A DNA stretch of 46,229 bases, from assembly GCA_947166335.1 (NCBI GenBank), contig CAMVDS010000006.1:1-46229 (forward strand), read 5' to 3'. Position numbers and translations under genes: made by a program. The stretch is from an uncultured Mollicutes bacterium (GTDB lineage Bacteria > Bacillota_I > Bacilli_A > Acholeplasmatales > JAEDCM01). Under the pieces are notes generated by a model. It did no database searches, was not told the origin of the DNA, and saw only the letters and a list, made by a program, of their open reading frames with translations. This document shows positions 40,661 through 46,229 of this stretch, one piece after another (position 1 is the first letter of the stretch; each line of letters begins with the position of its first letter).

Positions 40661-41015
40661 TTTCTTCCATCCATTCCTTTAATTCTCTTAAAATCATACT
40701 ACTACAATTTTCTGTAATATCATCATAAGCATCTATATATTTTATTAACATCTCAACTGTTTTAACATTTCTAACAAGTAAAGCTATACCACCATTTCTA
40801 TTTATTTCATCAATTTTCTTTAGTTGTAATTTTGTAGGTTTACCTTCATCAGTCTTAAGTTCTAGACCTAAAAGATAACCTTTATATAAATATAATCTAT
40901 CAGGTATACCATATTGACTATATTGAGCTTGGTATCTAGCTAATTGCCAAATACCTTTGTCTCTCATAAACTTTTCAACTTCTTCTTCTAGTTTACTTTC
41001 TTTTGTTTTTGCCAT
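40650..41015 (-). CDS. VRR-NUC domain nuclease
   Basis: 121 residues. YSQYGIPDRLYLYKGYLLGL, then ELKTDEGKPTKLQLKKIDEI and GGIALLVRN: the GxPD, ExK and Q of the VRR-NUC family. These phage proteins act as structure-specific nucleases, perhaps on Holliday junctions. It lies in the replication/recombination block between the polymerase and the exonuclease. Confidence 0.88.
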   Translation of the reverse strand: MAKTKESKLEEEVEKFMRDKGIWQLARYQAQYSQYGIPDRLYLYKGYLLGLELKTDEGKPTKLQLKKIDEINRNGGIALLVRNVKTVEMLIKYIDAYDDITENCSSMILRELKEWMEENEY

Positions 41016-41163
41016 TATCCTTCACCTTATTATCTATGACTTGCTTAGCACATAGAATATCAGCTAGTTTTAGTTTACCTTTAACTCTAGTTGTAACCAT
41101 TATTCCCTTTTCATCTTCTTCAAATTCAAATATTAATTTTCTTTTCTTATTCATTAGGTTCAT
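40993..41163 (-). CDS. small basic protein
   Basis: 56 residues from ATG 41163 with AAGGATGGTGG upstream; in-frame ATG codons also at 41175 and 41154. Basic, with KKRKLIFEFEEDEKGIMVTT (a beta hairpin) and a Lys-rich end. It overlaps both neighbours. No family recognised. Confidence 0.65.
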   Translation of the reverse strand: MNLMNKKRKLIFEFEEDEKGIMVTTRVKGKLKLADILCAKQVIDNKVKDNGKNKRK

Positions 41164-41509
41164 TTTTACCACCATCCTTTAAAGTTTTAATTTTATCTAA
41201 AACATCCTTTATTCCTATTACATCACTATCCATATGATATTTACCTCTACCATAATACATATCTTCTAAATCTTTTTCTAATTCATTTATGATAGATTTT
41301 AACTGATAGTTTTCTTTATCAACTTGTTCTTGATATATAGAAGCACCACTTGGATAATCTCTAACATAAAATTTAACTACTTCCCTGTCCCCTAAAAAAT
41401 CTAACCTTGTATCATCAGTCCATAAATTTATTTGTCCTTGTATAAAAGGGTCTTTTTCTACTTTTACTATTCTATAACCATTAAGATATTTGCCAATTAA
41501 TTCTTGCAA
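41147..41509 (-). CDS. unknown early protein with TTG start
   Basis: 120 residues from TTG 41509, GGAAG 9 bases upstream; no ATG occurs until far inside. Beta-rich first half (YLNGYRIVKVEKDPFIQGQI), coiled coil in the second half. The TTG start may keep expression low. No family recognised. Confidence 0.7.
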   Translation of the reverse strand: MQELIGKYLNGYRIVKVEKDPFIQGQINLWTDDTRLDFLGDREVVKFYVRDYPSGASIYQEQVDKENYQLKSIINELEKDLEDMYYGRGKYHMDSDVIGIKDVLDKIKTLKDGGKNEPNE

Positions 41510-41515
41510 TCTTTA

Positions 41516-41725
41516 TCACTTCCTTAAATCATATTCAAATATTAAACTATCTACATAATTATTAATATATCCATCAAAGTCTAATGGTATTCTTATTTCA
41601 TTTTCATTAAACCAATTAAGTTGATGTTCTCTTACTTTAGGAAATAAATAAGCAATTCTTTTTATTCTATCTTCGTGAAAAAATAAATATATTTTGTCTT
41701 TTAGTGTAAGTCTATATGTTCTCAT
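41516..41725 (-). CDS. small unknown early protein
   Basis: 69 residues, GGAG 9 bases before the ATG. Aromatic and basic (LKDKIYLFFHEDRIKRIAYL), ends FEYDLRK. No family recognised. Confidence 0.7.
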   Translation of the reverse strand: MRTYRLTLKDKIYLFFHEDRIKRIAYLFPKVREHQLNWFNENEIRIPLDFDGYINNYVDSLIFEYDLRK

Positions 41726-41731
41726 TACTTA

Positions 41732-42058
41732 TTACTCCTTTGGCATTTCATAAATATAACAAGATAATTCTTCAATTTTACTTTCTGCTTTTAAAGATTT
41801 TAGCCATTCTCCATCTATAATTGGTTGACTATCATCATATTCATAATTAATTTTAAATATTGGTTTTATTAATTTTTGTATCTCATCTAATACTTCTAAT
41901 GCTCTTTCTTTTGTTTTATAATTACCTAATTCAAAACTAAAATTTGAATTTGCCATAATAGAAACACAACATCTATCCATCATATCAGTATCATCTATCC
42001 ATATATCAGAAACTTTAATTAAATTACTTTTATCTTGACTTCTTATCCATAATTCCAT
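41732..42058 (-). CDS. unknown early protein
   Basis: 108 residues, GGAGG 9 bases before the ATG. Begins MELWIRSQDKSNLIKVSDIW with a beta-rich fold and a helix (ERALEVLDEIQKLIK), acidic end. The pattern of a 'display a value, average over neighbours' type phage protein is common, but no function is known. Confidence 0.7.
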   Translation of the reverse strand: MELWIRSQDKSNLIKVSDIWIDDTDMMDRCCVSIMANSNFSFELGNYKTKERALEVLDEIQKLIKPIFKINYEYDDSQPIIDGEWLKSLKAESKIEELSCYIYEMPKE

Positions 42059-42060
42059 AA

Positions 42061-42339
42061 TTATTCGCCTCCTAATTTTAGTTCAATACCATCTATATTT
42101 CCATTTAATTTATTACAACAATGAGTTATTAGAGTATCTAAATCTAATGGCCTATTTAATGCTAATTCAGTATGTATATAATCTAATACTCTAGATACAC
42201 TATCAATTCTATACTATAAAATATCTTTTTGAATTTCTTTCTCAAGACTTTGAACACAATGAATATGTTCATCTCTATCCTTTTTCTTATCTTCTATATT
42301 TTCATAAATATTTAATAATTTATTTCTATCTAATTCCAT
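42061..42339 (-). pseudogene. 93-codon reading frame interrupted by an in-frame amber codon
   Basis: From ATG 42339 (GAGGT 5 bases upstream) 41 codons run to TAG at 42216-42214. The same frame then stays open for 50 more codons to TAA at 42063-42061, right at the next gene. The halves read MELDRNKLLNIYENIEDKKK and, after TAG, YRIDSVSRVLDYIHTELALN. Both look like coding sequence and the second has no start or ribosome site. Either a point mutation split the gene, or TAG is read through, or only the 41-residue part is made. Confidence 0.5.
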
Positions 42340-42350
42340 TTTGTACCTCA

Positions 42351-44546
42351 CTATTCTATAATATATTCTTTCTTTTCTGCCCAATTAGTTTCACTCATCT
42401 CAGGTTCACTAATCATAGGTATTGATTTAATTACATCAGTTACATCTTCCATTATTCTTTTAACTTCTTTTATAACAAACGTTTCATCTTTAGCAACAGA
42501 TACCATCAATTCATCGTGAATAGGTAACACTAATCTAGATTTTAGATTATTTTTAGTTAAATACTCCCATACTTTTATCTCAAAAGTCTTAACCATATCT
42601 GCACAAGTACCTTGTATTAAATAATTACAAGCTCTATAGTAGAATCTACTATCATCCATATAATATCTTCTACCATATAAATTTTCTACATATCCATATT
42701 GACTTAAATGTTGTACTACCCAGTCTTGATACTCTCTAATTCTAGGGAATGATTTATAAAATGCTTTGTCTAGAGCCTCTGCTGTGTCTCTATTTACATC
42801 TAAAGCATTCATTAAGGCATCTACACCACCTTGATAAACTTTCAAGAAATTAGCTCGTTTTCCTAGCTTTCTATGATGTTTAAATTCATCTGTTCCTTCT
42901 TCTAGTTCTGGGAATGCATTTTTAGTTGTAGCACTATGTAAATCAGTTGGCACCCATTCTTTACCAGTTCCTAATTCATACCATGTATGCTTAGCATAGT
43001 CCTTTATATGTTCTGGTTTAGTATAGTCAAACTTAGTAGATACCTCATTATAACAATTATAAGGCATATAAGCTCTACACATTAATAAATCAGGTTCACT
43101 AGCATGAATTATAGTGTAATATGCTTGTACTCTTAGCTCCATTTGACTTTCATCACAAAATGCTAAACAATAACCATCATCACAAACGAACATTCTTCTA
43201 GGATGGAATAACTCATTACCATCTCTATCAAATAATGCTTCTTTTGGTTGTTGCTGCATATCACAACTAACTCTACCACTAACAGCTCCACTATTATTTA
43301 TATCAGTATATATTCTACCATTTACTACAGAATTAAGTTTACCATCCACATAAGTTGAGATCCATTTATCTAGAGTTCTTAACTCCATTATATTATTACA
43401 TATATCTTTTACTTCTTCATTAGTTGTATTATCTCTAATATATTTTAATGCTTTTTCATCAGCTTTATCAGTTTTTATAGCATACTTATAAAGTAATAAT
43501 TTTTTAATCATTTCATGTTGTCCTACAGTAAACTCTGTACCTGTATACATTTGTAATTCATAATATAGTAAATCTCTATAAGCAACCATATCTTTTCTAC
43601 ATTTTAACACATAATCTACATCAACTTTAAGTCCTGTATCTTCCATCCAAGCAACAGCTCTAATAAGTTTACCTTCTCTTTTAGTAACAGTTAAGTCTTT
43701 ATCAACTTTTAATAGTGTAGGCATAGCTTTATCTAGGTATTCTAGACCTATAACAATATCATCTGCTGCATAACTTCTCATTAGTTCTGGTTCTTTTTTG
43801 TATACATCTTGATAGTTAGCAGGTTTATAGTGTTCATCAATAAATTTAAAATAAATATTATCATCATTCAAAAACTGAGTTCTATTCTTATCATAATCTT
43901 TTATAAGTTCAGATAACTTACCTGTTGCTTTTCTCTTACCACTTTTAGTTATAGTAAAGAAACCATCATTAGGAAAGTTATCCATAATATCCTCTCTAAG
44001 TTGTTTCCTTCTTTCAGCATTTATTTGTTTAATTATATCTTTAATAATCTTACCAGCAAATTTAGCATCATCACTAACATATTTACCACCTAGAGTTTCC
44101 AAACTCATACTAGCATGTTCATCAACATATTCAGTAAGTCTAGCAACAGTAATACTATCAAATAGGTCTATATCTTCTGGAATAGGGCTTCCACCATTTT
44201 CCATCATATGATAATCGTATTTAGCATTATGAGCTCCTACACCTATGAAATTATCATGTTTCCATAATGTAGATGATTCTAACATATCCCAGAATGATGT
44301 CATAATTTCTTTATTATAATCCATAGTTATTACATACTTGTAATTACCAGCTTTAAATCCCATAGATACTAAGAATGGTTTAGATGTTATTATGTGTAAT
44401 CCATCAGTTTCAGTATCATAATATAAATAATTAGACTTATTACATTCAGCTATCTTTATAAGCTGATATAAAATATTTAAAGTTTCATCAAAATTATTTA
44501 CATCTAGATGTTTATAATCATATTTATATTTTTGATATAAAAACAT
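42351..44546 (-). CDS. polA: family A DNA polymerase with 3'-5' exonuclease domain
   Basis: 731 residues. The exonuclease domain is at the N-terminus: YYDTETDGL (D44, E46), GVGAHNAKYDYHMM and YAADDIVIGLEYL. Polymerase motif A is CDESQMELRVQAYY, motif B KRANFLKVYQGGVDAL, and motif C PIHDELMVSV. It replicates the phage DNA, primed by the primase-helicase. Length and order are standard for phage family A enzymes without a 5'-3' nuclease. The TAATG junction with the upstream gene gives coupled translation. Confidence 0.97.
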   Translation of the reverse strand: MFLYQKYKYDYKHLDVNNFDETLNILYQLIKIAECNKSNYLYYDTETDGLHIITSKPFLVSMGFKAGNYKYVITMDYNKEIMTSFWDMLESSTLWKHDNFIGVGAHNAKYDYHMMENGGSPIPEDIDLFDSITVARLTEYVDEHASMSLETLGGKYVSDDAKFAGKIIKDIIKQINAERRKQLREDIMDNFPNDGFFTITKSGKRKATGKLSELIKDYDKNRTQFLNDDNIYFKFIDEHYKPANYQDVYKKEPELMRSYAADDIVIGLEYLDKAMPTLLKVDKDLTVTKREGKLIRAVAWMEDTGLKVDVDYVLKCRKDMVAYRDLLYYELQMYTGTEFTVGQHEMIKKLLLYKYAIKTDKADEKALKYIRDNTTNEEVKDICNNIMELRTLDKWISTYVDGKLNSVVNGRIYTDINNSGAVSGRVSCDMQQQPKEALFDRDGNELFHPRRMFVCDDGYCLAFCDESQMELRVQAYYTIIHASEPDLLMCRAYMPYNCYNEVSTKFDYTKPEHIKDYAKHTWYELGTGKEWVPTDLHSATTKNAFPELEEGTDEFKHHRKLGKRANFLKVYQGGVDALMNALDVNRDTAEALDKAFYKSFPRIREYQDWVVQHLSQYGYVENLYGRRYYMDDSRFYYRACNYLIQGTCADMVKTFEIKVWEYLTKNNLKSRLVLPIHDELMVSVAKDETFVIKEVKRIMEDVTDVIKSIPMISEPEMSETNWAEKKEYIIE

Positions 44547-45043
44547 TATACATCACCATTCCACTTCTTTAATATTATATTCATATTATCAATAACTTCC
44601 ATAAATCTAACAACTTCATTTCTATAAGAATGTTCTCCACAAAGTGTTATATCATTATCGAATTTATCTAGCCATTCATTAGTTAAGAATATATTAATAT
44701 CATAAATATCTTTTTGAGCATATATACTTTCAGGTCTAACATTAAAATATGTCTTAGCAACTTTATATATAGTTTCTCTATATATATAAGATGCAAATAT
44801 TACTTCTTGTCTCCATCTTCTAAAATTAGTCTTAGATTTCCTTTGAATATCATATCTCTTATTTATAATTGCTTGTAATAATGTCATATTACAATTAAAT
44901 GCATCACAGATTGCCTGGAAGGACTTAGTTGCTTGTTGATAACCAAGTTCCTTCTCAAACATATCAAATAATAAAATAAATCTTATTTCCAAAACTCTAG
45001 GATGAGTTTTATATTTTTCGAGCTCTCTTTCATCTAATACCAT
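44546..45043 (-). CDS. unknown protein between primase-helicase and polymerase
   Basis: 165 residues. All-helical, with YQQATKSFQAICDAFNCNMT and a helix-turn-helix-like segment YRETIYKVAKTYFNVRPESI. It is joined to the helicase upstream and polymerase downstream by TAATG overlaps, so it is probably made in step with both and may be a loader or regulator. I do not recognise the family. Confidence 0.75.
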   Translation of the reverse strand: MVLDERELEKYKTHPRVLEIRFILLFDMFEKELGYQQATKSFQAICDAFNCNMTLLQAIINKRYDIQRKSKTNFRRWRQEVIFASYIYRETIYKVAKTYFNVRPESIYAQKDIYDINIFLTNEWLDKFDNDITLCGEHSYRNEVVRFMEVIDNMNIILKKWNGDV

Positions 45044-46229
45044 TACTTATCTCCTTCCAAATCATTTATAAATACAACTCCACTATCATCACTTTTTTCA
45101 GCTATATCAATCATACTACCTGTATCAGTAGTAAAACTTTTATCGATTTTATTAAATGCTTTCCTAAATTTATCAGTAGGATAAACATTATCTAAGTTTA
45201 ATCTAATAAATTTTCTAGCAACTAATTTATTGAATATTGCAAAGAATTTTGAGTTATCTAAGCCTGATACACTTAATAAGTTAGCTCTTGATGTTCTACT
45301 TTGACCATTTAAGAAATTAAATAATGTTGCATTTCTAGCATATAAATCTTGTAAATCATTAATATCACTATCAGTACAATTACTATATTCTCTATATTCT
45401 TTTGCATAGTCTTTTAGTTTAAACACTTGATTATCATATATACTTGTAAGATATTTAACCATATAGTCAACTATTTCTTTAGTAACTATTATATTCTCAT
45501 ATGTTTCATCAACATTAACTAATAGACTTGCTAAAGCTACACAAAATCTTGCTAGTTTCTTAGATGTTGTAGTCCCAAATAATGGGAAGTTACACTCAAA
45601 TATTCCATTAAGTTCTTCTGCTTTCTCCCAAATATAGCTCTCTACTCCTTCTGCAAATTTAATGTTACTAACTTCTCTAGTTGCTACCCAATTTATTTTG
45701 TTTTGATATGCTTCTTTTGGTATTGGAATTCCTTGTAATTGATAAGCAAATGGATTTATTCTTTTTTCGACTTTAGGGATAAGTAAGAATCCATCATATC
45801 TTGATACATCCTCAGCACTTTTAATAAGTTCCATTAATGGCATAACACCATTAGGGAATGTATTTAAAAATCTAGGATTTCCGTTTTCATCATTTACTGG
45901 ATTTGAGATAGTGATCATTCTTAATTTACAAGGTACAATTAATTCACCACTAACTCTAGATAATCTTAACTCATTACTACTTCTTATATCTGTCATAGTC
46001 TTTATAAAATCTGGTCTAGCTCCACTAAATTCCTCTAGTACAGCTAATCTTTTATGCTGTCTAGGTATAGAACCTATTGTGTTACAAAATGATCCATCAA
46101 CCTTACTAGAACCTCCTATAAGACCTACAGTTGTAGATGTTTTTAATGATAAGAAATGACCGAAATTATATAGCTTAACCATTTCTCCAGTTGTTTCAGA
46201 TTTTCCCACTTGTGTATCTCCTAAGAAGA
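45043..46229 (-). CDS. primase-helicase, C-terminal AAA+ part (gene begins at 1661)
   Basis: Continuation of the gene from 1661 across the circle join (the last 55 bases repeat the first 55). It contains the Walker A GKSETTG at the right edge. Next is KRLAVLEEFSGARPDF (Walker B, about residues 597-603), then RSSNELRLSRVSGELIVPCK and the sensor ITISNPVND. The hairpin plus sensor arrangement resembles MCM-type AAA+ helicases more than the RecA-type helicase fused to primase in T7. A helical C-terminus with LFNFLNGQSRTSRANLLSVS looks like a winged-helix domain. Confidence 0.88.
   Translation of the reverse strand, partial: FLGDTQVGKSETTGEMVKLYNFGHFLSLKTSTTVGLIGGSSKVDGSFCNTIGSIPRQHKRLAVLEEFSGARPDFIKTMTDIRSSNELRLSRVSGELIVPCKLRMITISNPVNDENGNPRFLNTFPNGVMPLMELIKSAEDVSRYDGFLLIPKVEKRINPFAYQLQGIPIPKEAYQNKINWVATREVSNIKFAEGVESYIWEKAEELNGIFECNFPLFGTTTSKKLARFCVALASLLVNVDETYENIIVTKEIVDYMVKYLTSIYDNQVFKLKDYAKEYREYSNCTDSDINDLQDLYARNATLFNFLNGQSRTSRANLLSVSGLDNSKFFAIFNKLVARKFIRLNLDNVYPTDKFRKAFNKIDKSFTTDTGSMIDIAEKSDDSGVVFINDLEGDK
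46175..46229. repeat. 55-base terminal direct repeat, right copy
   Basis: Identical to 1-55. See the left copy: the overlap closes the circle and keeps the primase-helicase reading frame open. Confidence 0.95.

Noticed and set aside
42061..42339. Genome-wide recoding of TAG to glutamine
   Set aside because: Terminase, portal and many other genes end naturally at TAG, and the only tRNA has anticodon UUG, not CUA.

Overview
The window is a complete, AT-rich phage genome of about 46.2 kb assembled as a circle. Its first and last 55 bases are identical, and one gene (primase-helicase) runs off the left end and continues in frame at the right end. The gene content fits a virulent, short-tailed (podovirus-like) phage of a low-GC Gram-positive (Bacillota) host. 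It has an N4-gp56-type capsid protein, P22-like portal, tail adaptor, tail nozzle, spike, ejection proteins, GH25 lysin with XhlA-like and holin proteins, strong AGGAGG-type ribosome sites, and classical sigma-A promoters. I see no integrase, excisionase or CI-like repressor.

Layout. Everything leftward of about 10 kb and, across the circle join, 38.2-46.2 kb is one long minus-strand early block. It begins with some 20 tiny unknown genes (host-takeover type). Then come a SNF2-like helicase, a DUF1071/Sak3-like annealing protein, a DUF669-like protein, a CHC2-TOPRIM-AAA+ primase-helicase, a family A DNA polymerase, a VRR-NUC nuclease, a YqaJ-like exonuclease and more small genes. Three tandem minus-strand promoters at 10,437-10,738, each TTGACA-like with a 17-base spacer and an A-rich upstream element, head this block. 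The 10.76-11.29 kb region beside them carries iterons and a perfect 22-bp inverted repeat and is the best origin candidate.

The plus strand from 11.3 to 38.2 kb is the late block: an HNH-like gene, tRNA-Gln(UUG), a helix-turn-helix regulator and small virion genes. These are followed by terminase, portal, scaffold, capsid, a glycosyltransferase, adaptor, a giant nozzle carrying LamG-like domains, spike, lysis genes and three ejection proteins. It is cut into units by intrinsic terminators followed within a few bases by a new promoter. In two cases the -35 box lies in the terminator loop. A bidirectional terminator at 38.18 kb separates the convergent blocks.

The most unusual stretch is 15,288-15,641, between a cysteine-protease-like gene and the terminase genes. 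It holds two consecutive promoter/structured RNA/terminator cassettes without open reading frames. The first predicted RNA carries ACCUCCUU in an 11-base hairpin loop and CUCCUUUC in a linker. Both copy the 3' end of 16S rRNA (anti-Shine-Dalgarno). The same octamer GACCUCCU recurs in the structured 5' end predicted for the second early promoter. I propose a phage small-RNA system acting on ribosome binding sites; this is inference from sequence only.

Start codons were chosen by ribosome-site spacing, so several genes are shorter than the longest possible reading frame. All functions are by motif recognition without database searches.
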